The notes below the pieces were generated by a model. It did not search any database. It was given only the letters and a program-made list of their open reading frames with translations, and had not been told where the DNA came from. This document shows, in pieces, positions 45,813 through 55,544 of a stretch of DNA of 64,000 bases. The stretch lies in contig MABD01000057.1 of the NCBI GenBank assembly GCA_002162955.1, positions 248,001-312,000 on the forward strand, given 5' to 3'. The DNA comes from Gammaproteobacteria bacterium 45_16_T64 (GTDB lineage Bacteria; Pseudomonadota; Gammaproteobacteria; Pseudomonadales; Ketobacteraceae). A program made the position numbers and the translations under genes. How positions within the stretch are numbered: the stretch's first letter is position 1; each line of letters begins with the position of its first letter.

Positions 45813-46871
45813 TTACTGAACATTCAGGGCTACTGGGACGGCAAACTTACGGCAAATGGCCTTGTTTTTAATATAGCCGTTGGCAACAAACCACTGCACC
45901 GCGTCAAATAGCGTCTCCTCAATTGGCCTAGACGGCAAACCTAATTCATTTTTTGCCTTGCTCGCATCGGCGATAAGACCTGCCTGGGATATTTTCAACT
46001 CTACTGGCGTCATAAAGGGTGGCTGTCCTGTAATGTATTTGGCAACCGCTTCCGTTAGGTGGGCTAACGGCAGTAACGCGCCAGGTTTTACTGATACAAC
46101 TGGACGACGTATGCCAACCACTTTTTGCAATACCTTCATAAGATCGGGGTGGGCCATATTCTCATTCCCCAAGATATAGCTCTCACCGGACCTTCCCTTT
46201 TCAAGAGCCAGCACATGCCCCATTGCGCAGTCGCGTACATCAATATAGTTTGATTCAGTGTGCACGCCGACAATAACAGGCAACTCAAATGCATCGGCAA
46301 CAACCCTGCCAGTAGGCGTTGGACCATAATCCCCCGGCCCCAATGGGCACACTGGATTAACAATAACAATATCAAGCCCATTTTTGGCGTAGGCCTCTGC
46401 CATTCGATGGGATTCGTATTTGGTCTTGGAATAGTAGCTGTAATCTAATGCAAAGGGCGAGGTCTCATCACAGGTTGCATCCATTCCCTGCCCTGCGAAT
46501 CGTGCAAATGAACTGGTATATATCACGCGCGTAACGCCCTGCGCGACACATTCATCAAATAGCTTCTTGGTGCCTTGCACGTTCACTTTGTCCATAACAG
46601 ACATATCTGGCAACCAAAGCGCATAAACGGCAGCGAGATGAAATACAACATCACAACCTGCCACCGCTGCTTTCACGTCATCGGCATTGGTAATATCACC
46701 TGCAAACAACTCAACATCCAACCCCTCTAGATTGATCATATTATCTCGGGGTAAATGCATCACCCGAACTGGCACGCTATAGCGGTCCAGTAAAATTTTT
46801 ACTACATGGGACCCAATAAAACCTGCCCCACCAGTGACCAATATTTTCTTTATATCTATTTGCTTGTCCAA
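45813..46871 (-). CDS. NAD(P)-dependent epimerase/dehydratase family protein (dihydroflavonol-reductase-like)
   Basis: 352 residues of the extended short-chain dehydrogenase fold. The N-terminal Rossmann motif ILVTGGAGFIGSHVV (near residue 10) and the catalytic YYSKTKYESHRMAEAY (YxxxK) are clear, with NPVCPLGPGDYGPTPTG following. The pattern resembles HpnA, the hopanoid-associated sugar epimerase, and plant dihydroflavonol reductases. A TTG at 46871 is taken as start because GAGGGGAGTAGGG sits before it; a GTG at 46886 and an ATG at 46997 would add residues without family support. The substrate is not determinable. Confidence 0.8.
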   Translation of the reverse strand: MDKQIDIKKILVTGGAGFIGSHVVKILLDRYSVPVRVMHLPRDNMINLEGLDVELFAGDITNADDVKAAVAGCDVVFHLAAVYALWLPDMSVMDKVNVQGTKKLFDECVAQGVTRVIYTSSFARFAGQGMDATCDETSPFALDYSYYSKTKYESHRMAEAYAKNGLDIVIVNPVCPLGPGDYGPTPTGRVVADAFELPVIVGVHTESNYIDVRDCAMGHVLALEKGRSGESYILGNENMAHPDLMKVLQKVVGIRRPVVSVKPGALLPLAHLTEAVAKYITGQPPFMTPVELKISQAGLIADASKAKNELGLPSRPIEETLFDAVQWFVANGYIKNKAICRKFAVPVALNVQ

Positions 46872-47039
46872 CCCTACTCCCCTCACACAAGAAACCAGCG
46901 AGTTCTCATTTTGGCACAGCATCGCCAAAAGCACTAGGCACCGAGCCGACAGCTTGATTTTTTTGTCACCGCTGAGTGTGAAATGACATGATCGCAATAG
47001 TGTTTTACCATTAGGGCTACTGTGAGGAGTAACTACGCC

Positions 47040-47522
47040 ATGACCATAAAACGTAAAAAAACACTGTTATCGCTGGGCTTGATCTTTGTGATCTCAACCA
47101 CTAGCTCTTGCGGGTATATGCTTCACCCAGACAGAGTGGGTCAAAAAGGCGGGGAGATAGACCCTGCGGTGATTATACTTGATGCCGCCGGGCTATTATT
47201 TGGCATATTGCCGGGTGTTGTTGCGTTTGCTGTTGATATCACCACTGGCGCGGTATACCTCGCACCTGGAGAACAGTCGGTTATCGACAAACATAAGAAT
47301 CAACACAGCAGTATTACTGTTCCATCATTTTCTCCACTGCACATGGACACTCAACCGTTATCGGACACCGACCGTGCACTGAGTCGGATCAACATAACAT
47401 ATGTCGCCGAGCAACTCTCAAGTGTACTCGGGCAAACCGTCGACGCACATCAGCTATCGTTTTATCGGCCGCGGCTTCCTGTCATTGTTGCGGCTCGACC
47501 CAACACTACGACCAAAAGCTAA
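47040..47522 (+). CDS. Small lipoprotein of unknown function
   Basis: 160 residues from the ATG at 47040, preceded by GAGGAG. The N-terminus is a lipoprotein signal (TTSSCGYM; acylated Cys near residue 24). The segment DRVGQKGGEIDPAVIILDAAGLLFGILPGVVAFAVDITTGAVYLAPG is typical of a widespread family of small proteobacterial lipoproteins whose function is unknown. It is sometimes misannotated as polynucleotide-related. It converges with the DUF971 gene. Confidence 0.75.
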   Translation: MTIKRKKTLLSLGLIFVISTTSSCGYMLHPDRVGQKGGEIDPAVIILDAAGLLFGILPGVVAFAVDITTGAVYLAPGEQSVIDKHKNQHSSITVPSFSPLHMDTQPLSDTDRALSRINITYVAEQLSSVLGQTVDAHQLSFYRPRLPVIVAARPNTTTKS

Positions 47523-47525
47523 CGG

Positions 47526-47921
47526 TTAGTCTTCCCTAGCCTTACCCGCTAGGGAAAGCTTGTCGAGATATTCCTGCCAGTAAACCGATTCGTTTTCAGC
47601 TAAATCCCACAGATAATTCCAGGTATAGACCCCAGTATTATGTTTATCATCAAAGGTTATTTGAATAGCATAGCTGCCTTGTAATTCAATGGTGCTAATA
47701 TTGACGTGCCTCTTTCCTGTCTGCAATACAGCCTGCTCTGGGGTATGGCCTCGCACTTCAGCAGAAGGCGAATACACACGCAAATACTCGGCTCTTAAGC
47801 GCACAGCAGAGCCATCGGTATACAGTAATTCTAAGTCTTGGGATATCCGATGATAAACGATCTCCGTGGGCACTTTAGAACGTTGGATTTTCTTATGTTG
47901 CTGCGAAAGCTCTACGCTCAT
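47526..47921 (-). CDS. DUF971 family protein (gamma-butyrobetaine hydroxylase N-domain-like)
   Basis: 131 residues with the DUF971 core: LELLYTDGSAVRLRAEYLRVYSPSAEVRGH and a C-terminal DDKHNTGVYTWNYLWDLAENE. The same fold forms the N-terminal domain of gamma-butyrobetaine hydroxylase. In bacteria it is often adjacent to, or fused with, mrp/apbC, and here it follows mrp by 16 bases. A link to iron-sulfur trafficking is inferred from that repeated context. No Cys ligands are visible in this copy. Confidence 0.85.
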   Translation of the reverse strand: MSVELSQQHKKIQRSKVPTEIVYHRISQDLELLYTDGSAVRLRAEYLRVYSPSAEVRGHTPEQAVLQTGKRHVNISTIELQGSYAIQITFDDKHNTGVYTWNYLWDLAENESVYWQEYLDKLSLAGKARED

Positions 47922-47937
47922 CTTTTTCCTCCGTCGA

Positions 47938-49071
47938 TTAGTCGTTTACAAAACGAATATTGGGTAATGGGGTAATCAAATCAGGGTGTGCCACATTAAC
48001 AGCCATTCGCAGAGCTATATCTCTATAGCGTAACGCTACGTCTGATTCCGGGTCTGCTAACACAACGGGCATCCCTGCATCGGCTTGCTCTCTTATGGAC
48101 ATCACTAATGGCATAGAACCCAATAATTCGGCATCACATTCAACTGCCATATTTGCGCCACCATGATCACCAAATATATGTTCTTCTTTGCCGCATTTAG
48201 AGCATATGTGTGTCGACATATTTTCTATTACACCAATCACCGGAACATCCACTTTGGCAAACATATCAATACCCCGCCTTACATCGAGCAACGCTAGATC
48301 TTGAGGGGTTGTAACGACGACGGCACCTGCGATGGATAAACTCTGCGACAGAGTGATATGAACATCCCCTGTACCCGGCGGCATATCGATAAGCAAATAA
48401 TCCATATCTCCCCATAGCGTTTGTTGAATGAGCTGCTGTATGGTTTCGCTTGCCACAGGTCCCCGCCACATTAGCGGCGTTTTTTCCGATACCATCAGCC
48501 CCATCGACATGACTTTTATGCCATGAGCAACGACTGGCGCATAAAACCGCATATCACGGGTTTGCGGCGTCGTTCCTTCGGGGATTCCCATCAGTAGTGG
48601 CTGGCTCGGGCCATATAAATCTGCATCCAAGATACCTACGCTTGCACCTTGCTTCGCCAATGCTAACGCTAAATTAGCCGTTGTTGTTGATTTACCAACG
48701 CCGCCCTTTCCAGAAGACACGGCAACGATGTTTTTAATCCGACTGGCTTCTTCTCGCTGGCCTTTATGCGCAGGAATCTTCCAATTCACATCAATTTCGA
48801 TACTGGAAAACTCTTCCAAAAATGCCAAGCCTTCAGATAGCGCTTCTATCATTTCTCCACTGACATTGCGACACGGATAACTTGTCTCGATATTTATCGT
48901 TAATAGATCACGCTGACGCCCAATAAAAACCACAGCACCCGCGTCAATTAAGTTACAACCAAGATAGGGATCCATATAGGAGCGCGCAACAATATCTTCA
49001 ACCCGCTGTCGTAATGAATCATCTAGCGGAACACTTTTATTGCGTCGAAATAAAGAACTAAAAAAAGACAT
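47938..49071 (-). CDS. apbC: Iron-sulfur cluster carrier protein Mrp/ApbC
   Basis: 377 residues. An N-terminal MIP18-like domain (about 15-100) precedes a MinD/Mrp-type P-loop ATPase. The deviant Walker A SSGKGGVGKST (near 121), the switch DADLYGPSQP and the cluster-binding CSKCGKE (CxxC) are all present. It carries and transfers Fe-S clusters in the cytoplasm in an ATP-dependent way. It is followed by DUF971 in the same operon. Length and motifs are typical. Confidence 0.95.
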   Translation of the reverse strand: MSFFSSLFRRNKSVPLDDSLRQRVEDIVARSYMDPYLGCNLIDAGAVVFIGRQRDLLTINIETSYPCRNVSGEMIEALSEGLAFLEEFSSIEIDVNWKIPAHKGQREEASRIKNIVAVSSGKGGVGKSTTTANLALALAKQGASVGILDADLYGPSQPLLMGIPEGTTPQTRDMRFYAPVVAHGIKVMSMGLMVSEKTPLMWRGPVASETIQQLIQQTLWGDMDYLLIDMPPGTGDVHITLSQSLSIAGAVVVTTPQDLALLDVRRGIDMFAKVDVPVIGVIENMSTHICSKCGKEEHIFGDHGGANMAVECDAELLGSMPLVMSIREQADAGMPVVLADPESDVALRYRDIALRMAVNVAHPDLITPLPNIRFVND

Positions 49072-49154
49072 GCATAAGATCTCTCATTGGAATGCTCGCA
49101 GCTTACCCTTTAACAGGGCCTGCTGCCAGAAAACAGCACATTATTTAGTAAGGC

Positions 49155-50027
49155 TTAGCCAGCACGCACTGAGTGATGGAGAAACTCTTTAAGTAACTGC
49201 ACGGACTCATCCATTCTCTCAACAAAACAAAAATGTCCACAACGCTCAATAATAGAAAAGCGGCCATTAGGTACCATATGTGATAGCTCTTCCAACCAAT
49301 TCTCACTGCCCATAAAGTCACAATCGCCACTTATCAACAATACGGGCTGAGCCACCCCTCTAAGCTTGGACCTAAGTAGAGGCAGAGCGGCGACCTCCCT
49401 CTTCACTAGGTCAACAAAAACACCTTCGCTCATTGTTTTTTTAGAAGCCCTAAGCAAGTAGTACTTAATAACATTGGGGTACGCCGGAGGACTAAAATAA
49501 AGATTGTCCAGGTATTCGGTGACGTCATCGACTGTATCAAAACCTACAAGTAACCTCTCCCACGCAGGGATATTGCCAGTACGCAAGCGCTCAAAGTCTG
49601 GTGCACTAAACCAGGTTAGCGTCTTCACTCGGCGCGGATTTGCGTGCGCATAGTATGACGCGACTCCGCCGCCCGACCCTTGTCCGACCAAATGAACGCT
49701 TTCAATATCCAATGCATCACAAAAGGCGTCGAGCCATTTAATCGTATTGCCTCTATTAGCCTGCGCGCCGGACAGTTCAACGCTGAGATTCAACCCAGGG
49801 ATATCAGGGGAGATGACTCTAAAGTCAGAGGAAAGTGCATGCATTAGTGAGCGCCATAGCACTTTCGAGTTGGCGATCCCGTGCAGGAACAGAACCACCT
49901 CGCCGGAACCGCCGTCTAAGTATTTCCACTTTCTCCCGTTAAAAGTGCAGCTGGTGGACTTGAGATCCCCCAGATATGCCGCACCTATTTGAGCAAGCCT
50001 TTTAAGCCTCTCTCTCCCCTTAGGCAT
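49155..50027 (-). CDS. Alpha/beta-fold hydrolase (haloalkane dehalogenase/lipase-like fold)
   Basis: 290-residue soluble hydrolase. The oxyanion segment LFLHGIANSKVLW, nucleophile elbow VGQGSGGG with Ser, an acid in LISGDCDFMG, and a catalytic His in RCGHFCFVE form a complete triad. It lies 83 bases upstream of mrp on the same strand, but co-transcription is uncertain. The substrate is not determinable. Confidence 0.8.
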   Translation of the reverse strand: MPKGRERLKRLAQIGAAYLGDLKSTSCTFNGRKWKYLDGGSGEVVLFLHGIANSKVLWRSLMHALSSDFRVISPDIPGLNLSVELSGAQANRGNTIKWLDAFCDALDIESVHLVGQGSGGGVASYYAHANPRRVKTLTWFSAPDFERLRTGNIPAWERLLVGFDTVDDVTEYLDNLYFSPPAYPNVIKYYLLRASKKTMSEGVFVDLVKREVAALPLLRSKLRGVAQPVLLISGDCDFMGSENWLEELSHMVPNGRFSIIERCGHFCFVERMDESVQLLKEFLHHSVRAG

Positions 50028-50302
50028 AACGTTTCTTACCGGCCATCACCAACACCCACCTGATCAAATAACAGCCCAACAAAGATGCCAACAAGCTACC
50101 ACACTTCAATAATCCAGTCACAATATTGGGAAACAATCTCACCCGCCCCCTTGACTCTCCACACCTAACCGTAATCGATTAGCAATCTATCGATGGCGAT
50201 ACGCCACACTATTGGGTAAAATGAGCGCCAATTTTTTGCAATGCTTTCTTGCAAGAGGGGTTTAAAATCCCCTCTCTCCCTACGCTACAACGGTGTAACC
50301 AT

Positions 50303-51634
50303 TTGAATACTAAAGAAAAGAACAAAACAGTCGGGTTTATCTCATTAGGGTGCCCCAAGGCGCTAGTGGATTCAGAACGCATCCTTACCCAACTAAAAAC
50401 AGACGGTTACGATATTGTCCCAACCTACGACGATGCAGATATCGTTGTTGTTAATACCTGTGGGTTTATTGATTCAGCGAAAGCCGAATCACTAGAAGCG
50501 ATCGGTGAGGCAATTGCTGAAAATGGTAAGGTCATCGTCACCGGGTGCATGGGTAAAGATCAAAAAGTTATTACCGACTTGCACCCCAAGGTACTGGAAG
50601 TGACTGGGCCACAGGCCTATGAAGAAGTTGTTGGTGCCGTCCACAAATACGTGCCGCAGCCTAAAGAGCACAACCCTTACACCGATCTTGTTCCACCCCA
50701 AGGCATCAAGCTCACGCCTAAGCATTATGCCTACCTAAAAATATCGGAAGGTTGCAACCATAGCTGTTCTTTCTGCATCATCCCCTCACTTCGAGGCAAA
50801 CTGGTTAGTCGCCCCATTGGTGACGTGATGGACGAAGCCGAGCGACTGGTCAATGCCGGCGTTAAAGAGCTTCTCGTGATATCCCAAGATACCAGTGCTT
50901 ACGGCGTAGATACTAAATATCGCACCGGATTTTGGCAGGGGCGCCCAATTAAAACGAGAATGCAGGAGCTATGTGAAGCGCTAGGTGATTTAGGCGTATG
51001 GACTCGATTGCATTACGTATACCCCTACCCTCACGTCGACAAGATCATTCCGTTGATGGCTGACGGTAAGATCCTGCCTTATCTCGACATTCCATTTCAG
51101 CACGGCAGCCCTCGCATCCTTAAACTTATGAAGCGACCGGGTGCGATCGATAATACACTCGAGCGTATACACACCTGGAAGAGGACCTGCCCAGATATCA
51201 CCTTACGCAGCACGTTTATTGTGGGCTTTCCTGGCGAAACCGATGACGATTTTGATCAGCTATTGGGCTTTCTGGATGAAGCACAACTGGATCGCGTCGG
51301 ATGCTTCCAGTACTCTCCCGTGGAAGGCGCACCCGCCAACGAATTAGGCGACCACGTTCCTGATGAGATAAAGCAGGAGCGATTTGAACGCTTTATGCAG
51401 AAACAGCAGGAAATCAGCGCCAAGCGTTTATTGGCGAAAGTCGGCACACAACAGAAAGTCATTATTGATGAGGTTGACGAAGAAGGTGCCGTAGGCAGAA
51501 GCATGGCTGACGCTCCTGAAATTGATGGCATGGTATATTTGAACGGTGAGCAATCGGTTAAACCGGGAGATATTGTAGATACCACTATCACCCACTCTGA
51601 CGAATATGACCTTTGGGCTGACCTTAAGAAATAA
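50303..51634 (+). CDS. rimO: Ribosomal protein S12 methylthiotransferase RimO
   Basis: 443-residue radical SAM enzyme that methylthiolates Asp89 of ribosomal protein S12. It has an N-terminal UPF0004 domain with cluster Cys in [13 protein letters not shown], a radical SAM core with CNHSCSFC, and a C-terminal TRAM domain ([20 protein letters not shown]). It is very close to the E. coli sequence. The TTG at 50303 gives the family's length (E. coli 441); a TTG at 50249 would add 18 residues of unrelated sequence that overlap a small hairpin (GAGGGG/CCCCTC at 50253-50277). Confidence 0.95.
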   Translation: MNTKEKNKTVGFISLGCPKALVDSERILTQLKTDGYDIVPTYDDADIVVVNTCGFIDSAKAESLEAIGEAIAENGKVIVTGCMGKDQKVITDLHPKVLEVTGPQAYEEVVGAVHKYVPQPKEHNPYTDLVPPQGIKLTPKHYAYLKISEGCNHSCSFCIIPSLRGKLVSRPIGDVMDEAERLVNAGVKELLVISQDTSAYGVDTKYRTGFWQGRPIKTRMQELCEALGDLGVWTRLHYVYPYPHVDKIIPLMADGKILPYLDIPFQHGSPRILKLMKRPGAIDNTLERIHTWKRTCPDITLRSTFIVGFPGETDDDFDQLLGFLDEAQLDRVGCFQYSPVEGAPANELGDHVPDEIKQERFERFMQKQQEISAKRLLAKVGTQQKVIIDEVDEEGAVGRSMADAPEIDGMVYLNGEQSVKPGDIVDTTITHSDEYDLWADLKK

Positions 51635-51642
51635 CGGCTATA

Positions 51643-51687
51643 AAGGGCTGCATCGGTGTCGAATGGCGCCACAAACATGCAGCCCTT
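51643..51687 (+). terminator. Long hairpin after rimO, terminator or RNA-processing signal
   Basis: Perfect 11-bp arms AAGGGCTGCAT/ATGCAGCCCTT. The loop can fold further (GGTGTC with GGCGCC). There is no T-run after it, so simple intrinsic termination is doubtful; it could stabilise the rimO mRNA 3' end. Confidence 0.55.
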
Positions 51688-51863
51688 GTGCATTAATCAT
51701 GCGTATAAAATCCCAAAAGTTGAAACAAAATGGGTCATTTCTAACAGTTCTATAACATTCTATAGAATTTTCATAACATCCCCTGCTTGGGGCTTTTCTC
51801 TTCTGCAAAATTTAGCCACACTGACCTTATCAGCGATTAAAACATCATTTAACGAGGTAAGTC

Positions 51864-52970
51864 ATGAAAACATCTATCGGCGGATATCTACTAGGAGCAC
51901 TACTGTTGGCTGGCTGCTCTCAGAATGCAGAAACCGCTTCTTCCCCAGCGCTAGCGGCGTCATCCACCCTTACTACTGCAACCTTTGCGGGCGGCTGCTT
52001 TTGGTGCGTAGAATCTGATTTCGAGAAAGTTGAGGGGGTTCACGCCGTCATTTCTGGATACACCGGTGGAAAGAGGGAAAACCCAACCTACAAACAAGTC
52101 GCGTCTGGGTCAACGCGACATGTTGAGGCTGTTGAAGTCAAATATGACCCAAGCATTGTCGCCTATAGTGAACTGCTTGATGTATTCTGGCGCCATATCG
52201 ACCCCACAGATAGCGGAGGTCAATTTGTCGACAGAGGGTACCAATACCATTCAGTGATATACACTCATAATGACGAACAAAAGCTAGCCGCCCAGAAATC
52301 CAAGCAGGCACTAGATAGTTCTGGCCGCTTTGATAAGCCTGTTGTCACAGAAATCATCTCATCGTCTCGCTTTTACGTTGCCGAAGATTACCACCAGGAT
52401 TATTACGAAAAGAACCCGATACGATACAACTTCTATCGCTTCAATTCTGGGCGGGACCAGTTCTTGGCCGAGCACTGGGAAAAGGATGACCGCAAAACGG
52501 TAGCCAAGGAACAAAAGTACATGAACAACGACACCTACAAAAAGCCGTCCGACAAAGAGCTCAGAATGCAGTTAAGCGAGCTAGAATACGACGTCACGCA
52601 AAATGACGCCACAGAGCGCCCGTTTAGCAACAAATATTGGGACGAGAAACGCGCGGGGATTTTTGTCGACGTAGTCAGTGGCGAACCACTTTTCTCCTCT
52701 AAGGACAAATATAAATCAGGCACCGGCTGGCCTAGTTTCAGTCGCCCCATTGAAGGCGGTCGTATTTCAGAGAACACCGACTTTAAACTTTTTGCCCCAC
52801 GCACAGAGGTCCGCAGCAAAAGCGCAGACTCACACCTAGGCCACGTTTTTAATGATGGTCCAAAGCCAACGGGGTTACGCTACTGCATTAATTCAGCGTC
52901 TTTACGTTTCGTCCCGCTAGAAGCCATGGAGAAAGAAGGCTACAAAGCTTATATAGTAGCGGTAAAATAG
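51864..52970 (+). CDS. msrAB: Bifunctional peptide methionine sulfoxide reductase MsrA-MsrB, lipoprotein
   Basis: 368 residues. A lipoprotein signal (LLLAGCSQ, residues 12-19) shows that it is anchored in the envelope. An MsrA domain with GGCFWC (near 47-52) reduces the S-form of methionine sulfoxide. A C-terminal MsrB domain, with GTGWPSF and the catalytic Cys in [10 protein letters not shown], reduces the R-form. The zinc-binding CxxC pairs of many MsrB proteins are absent (SGEPLF where CGxPLF is common). Such fusions repair oxidised envelope proteins. The start has GAGG upstream. Confidence 0.95.
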   Translation: MKTSIGGYLLGALLLAGCSQNAETASSPALAASSTLTTATFAGGCFWCVESDFEKVEGVHAVISGYTGGKRENPTYKQVASGSTRHVEAVEVKYDPSIVAYSELLDVFWRHIDPTDSGGQFVDRGYQYHSVIYTHNDEQKLAAQKSKQALDSSGRFDKPVVTEIISSSRFYVAEDYHQDYYEKNPIRYNFYRFNSGRDQFLAEHWEKDDRKTVAKEQKYMNNDTYKKPSDKELRMQLSELEYDVTQNDATERPFSNKYWDEKRAGIFVDVVSGEPLFSSKDKYKSGTGWPSFSRPIEGGRISENTDFKLFAPRTEVRSKSADSHLGHVFNDGPKPTGLRYCINSASLRFVPLEAMEKEGYKAYIVAVK

Positions 52971-53027
52971 CACTCTAAATACCCACACAAGACCGGAGCG
53001 CAAGGCAGAAACACAAAGCAGAAACAC

Positions 53028-53059
53028 AAAGGGGTCTCGACAAATATCGAGGCCCCTTT
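53028..53059. terminator. Bidirectional terminator between msrAB and membrane protein gene
   Basis: AAAGGGG-T-CTCG/CGAG-G-CCCCTTT imperfect 12-position stem between two convergent genes, with A and T runs at its ends. A 13-base tandem duplication (GCAGAAACACAAA) lies just to the left. Confidence 0.75.
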
Positions 53060-53495
53060 ACTTGAATTTCTTTCGCAAAATCGGATTCAGTAGGCAAAGA
53101 TAAATGCAAGCACTGACTGAAAAAATAGACCACAAGAATGGCATTCCATTTACGCTCAAATCCAACGTCAAGCGTCCCGCAAAATACCACAACCCCGTCA
53201 ACAATATCGGCGCTAGCCAGAACAAAGCCACCATAAACACCGTGAGCGTTTGCACCATTGTTGTCCCCGTCTTTTTCACCACACCTTCCATTGTTCTGCG
53301 TAAATCATAGTGCGTCGCGATCAAGATCACATCTTTCTTAAAATACGAAAGAGAACTATAGAAGCTAGCGATCACAAGCAAATGCATAAATGAAAATGTC
53401 TGATAATCGACATTGGCCAGAGGCCCAACCCCAAACAGCAAACCAAGTGAAACAAGGGCAAGAACAGCGCTTAGTAGTCTAAAAATTAACAGCAA
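53058..53495 (-). CDS. Small integral membrane protein of unknown function
   Basis: 145 residues with four predicted hydrophobic helices (about 2-25, 35-55, 80-105, 115-138) and a positively charged C-terminus (ILRKKFK). I do not recognise a family with confidence. It starts with TTG right after an in-frame TAA, with GGAG about ten bases upstream. It lies 27 bases after the IsdG-like gene and is probably the last gene of the lysine-catabolism operon. Its stop overlaps the terminator. Confidence 0.65.
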   Translation of the reverse strand: MLLIFRLLSAVLALVSLGLLFGVGPLANVDYQTFSFMHLLVIASFYSSLSYFKKDVILIATHYDLRRTMEGVVKKTGTTMVQTLTVFMVALFWLAPILLTGLWYFAGRLTLDLSVNGMPFLWSIFSVSACIYLCLLNPILRKKFK

Positions 53496-53522
53496 TTATC
53501 ATTCTCCATGCTAACCCAAACA

Positions 53523-53825
53523 TTATACAACTGCCGTAAACCCTTCAAATTCAGGATGACCAATATACACACCTTTACTTCCACCCGCGCCTGCATGCGC
53601 CTTTCTAAATGCCTCAGACTTCGTCCAATCTTCAAAGCTCTGGTGACTTTCCCAAACCGAATGGGAGGCAAAAAGCGTATGCTCTTCATTGGTCGCACTT
53701 TGCATTAAATTAAAACTCTTGAAACCAGGCACCTCATCAAGATAAGTCTTCCTTTGCTTCCAAATATTGATAAACTCGTCTTCCTTGCCCAATACGATTT
53801 TAAATCGGTTCATTGCTACGTACAT
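53523..53825 (-). CDS. Antibiotic biosynthesis monooxygenase/IsdG-like heme-degrading protein
   Basis: 100-residue dimeric alpha-beta barrel. It contains MNRFKI near the start, PGFKSFNLMQ, and a C-terminal helix FEDWTKSEAFRKAHAG. The Asn-Trp-His triad of IsdG-type heme oxygenases is matched (Asn in NRF, Trp in EDW, His in KAH). This makes heme degradation a real possibility, although many ABM-domain proteins have other activities. The start at 53825 has GGAGAG upstream; longer frames upstream are artefacts. It follows the aldehyde dehydrogenase gene by 64 bases. Confidence 0.75.
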   Translation of the reverse strand: MYVAMNRFKIVLGKEDEFINIWKQRKTYLDEVPGFKSFNLMQSATNEEHTLFASHSVWESHQSFEDWTKSEAFRKAHAGAGGSKGVYIGHPEFEGFTAVV

Positions 53826-53889
53826 AGTTTGCTCTCCAGTAAATATCAGTACTGGTGACGTTAGACTAGAAAAAACCGAATAGCAACCA

Positions 53890-55506
53890 TCAAAGATCGA
53901 ATCGAATACCCTGGGCCAATGGTATTTCTGAACCGTAATTGATCGTATTGGTCGAGCGCCGCATATATTGCTTCCACGCATCAGAGCCAGACTCTCGGCC
54001 TCCGCCAGTATCTTTTTCTCCGCCAAAGGCCCCGCCGATTTCCGCGCCAGAGGTGCCGATATTCACATTAGCAATACCGCAATCAGAACCGGAGGCCGAC
54101 ATAAACAACTCGGCTTCTTGCAAGTTTTGCGTGAATATCGCCGACGATAGACCCTGCCTGACATGATTTTGCCACGCGATGGCATCTTCCAATTCTGAAT
54201 ATCGAATCACAAACATCAATGGCGCAAAAGTCTCATCCTGCAAACACGGATCATCAAAGGATACCTCAACAATAGCCGGCGCAATATAAACACCGCCTTT
54301 TGCAACACCCTCCTTCAACCTTTCACCACCAACCAATAATTTACCGCCTCTCTCAACGACATCGGCTAACTTTTTCTTCATTTCATACCAGACATGCTCT
54401 CCAATAACCGGACCACATAAATTGCCTTCGCTTCTAGGATCTCCTACCGCGATAGTACTGTAGGTAGCAATTAACTTCTGAATAAAACCTTCTGCAATAT
54501 CATCCTGTAAATATAAACGTCGCAAACTGGTGCAGCGCTGCCCACTCGTGCCTACCGCAGAAAAAACCACGCCCTTTAACGCCATATTGAGATCAGCCTG
54601 TGACGAAACGATAAGCGCATTATTACCCCCCAACTCCAGCAGTGATCGGCCCAACCTTCTGGCCACGCACTCTGCCACGTGACGCCCCATGGGTATTGAA
54701 CCTGTTGCGGATACCAACGGCAAAAGATCGTGCTTAGATATCAGCTCTCCGACTTCATGATGCCCATTTAACACTACCGACACCCCTTTAAGATGACCCA
54801 TATTCATGTCTTGCAAAGAAGCGATAAGCAGCCTGTGACAGGCCAATGCACAAAGTGGTGTTTTTTCAGAGGGCTTCCACACCAACGTATTCCCACACAC
54901 CAGGGCAAGTGCCGCATTCCACGCCCACACCGCCATAGGAAAATTGAACGCAGAGATCACACCCACAACACCCAAAGGATGCCACTGCTCCATCATTCGA
55001 TGTAACGGCCGTTCACTCACAATCGTCAGACCATGCAACTGCCTAGACAGGCCAACGGCAAACTCACATACATCAATGACTTCCTGAACCTCCCCGACAG
55101 ACTCTTGCCATGTTTTTCCCGCCTCAATCGTGATTATCTTCGCTAACTCATATTTCTGCTGCCTTACCTTTTCACCAAACCGCCTAACCAATTCACCACG
55201 CTTGGGGGCTGGCACCACCCGCCATTCACGAAAGGTATCATGAGCAATAGATATCGCATTTTCCGCCAACAACTCATCCGCTACGCCACTGCAACCGAGC
55301 AACTTATTATCGATTGGAGAATGCAGCGTAAACAATGTCGGGTGTCCATCGGCGTCAGGGTAAATTTCATCGGCACCAACACACAACGCCGGGTATAACG
55401 GCTCGCCCCCTTTGCCCTTTAATGCCGTCTCAACAAGCGGCATTTTTTCCTCATCACTACTTAGCCATTTACCATTGTTTGATGTGAAAATTTGAGTAGA
55501 TTCCAT
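53890..55506 (-). CDS. ALDH7-type aldehyde dehydrogenase (L-aminoadipate-semialdehyde dehydrogenase)
   Basis: 538 residues of the aldehyde dehydrogenase superfamily. It shows the NAD-binding FNFPMAVWAWNAALALVCGNT, the Glu in LLELGGNNALIV, and the catalytic Cys in GTSGQRCTSLRR. Features such as PVIGEHVWYEM and FGGEKDTGGGRESGSDAWKQYMRRSTN fit the ALDH7 (antiquitin) group, which oxidises 2-aminoadipate-6-semialdehyde in lysine degradation. It follows the saccharopine dehydrogenase-like gene by 38 bases, the partner expected in that pathway. The start at 55506 is preceded by AAGGG. Confidence 0.9.
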   Translation of the reverse strand: MESTQIFTSNNGKWLSSDEEKMPLVETALKGKGGEPLYPALCVGADEIYPDADGHPTLFTLHSPIDNKLLGCSGVADELLAENAISIAHDTFREWRVVPAPKRGELVRRFGEKVRQQKYELAKIITIEAGKTWQESVGEVQEVIDVCEFAVGLSRQLHGLTIVSERPLHRMMEQWHPLGVVGVISAFNFPMAVWAWNAALALVCGNTLVWKPSEKTPLCALACHRLLIASLQDMNMGHLKGVSVVLNGHHEVGELISKHDLLPLVSATGSIPMGRHVAECVARRLGRSLLELGGNNALIVSSQADLNMALKGVVFSAVGTSGQRCTSLRRLYLQDDIAEGFIQKLIATYSTIAVGDPRSEGNLCGPVIGEHVWYEMKKKLADVVERGGKLLVGGERLKEGVAKGGVYIAPAIVEVSFDDPCLQDETFAPLMFVIRYSELEDAIAWQNHVRQGLSSAIFTQNLQEAELFMSASGSDCGIANVNIGTSGAEIGGAFGGEKDTGGGRESGSDAWKQYMRRSTNTINYGSEIPLAQGIRFDL

Positions 55507-55544
55507 AACGCCCTTCTTTATACATGGCCTGACAAACACTGCAC

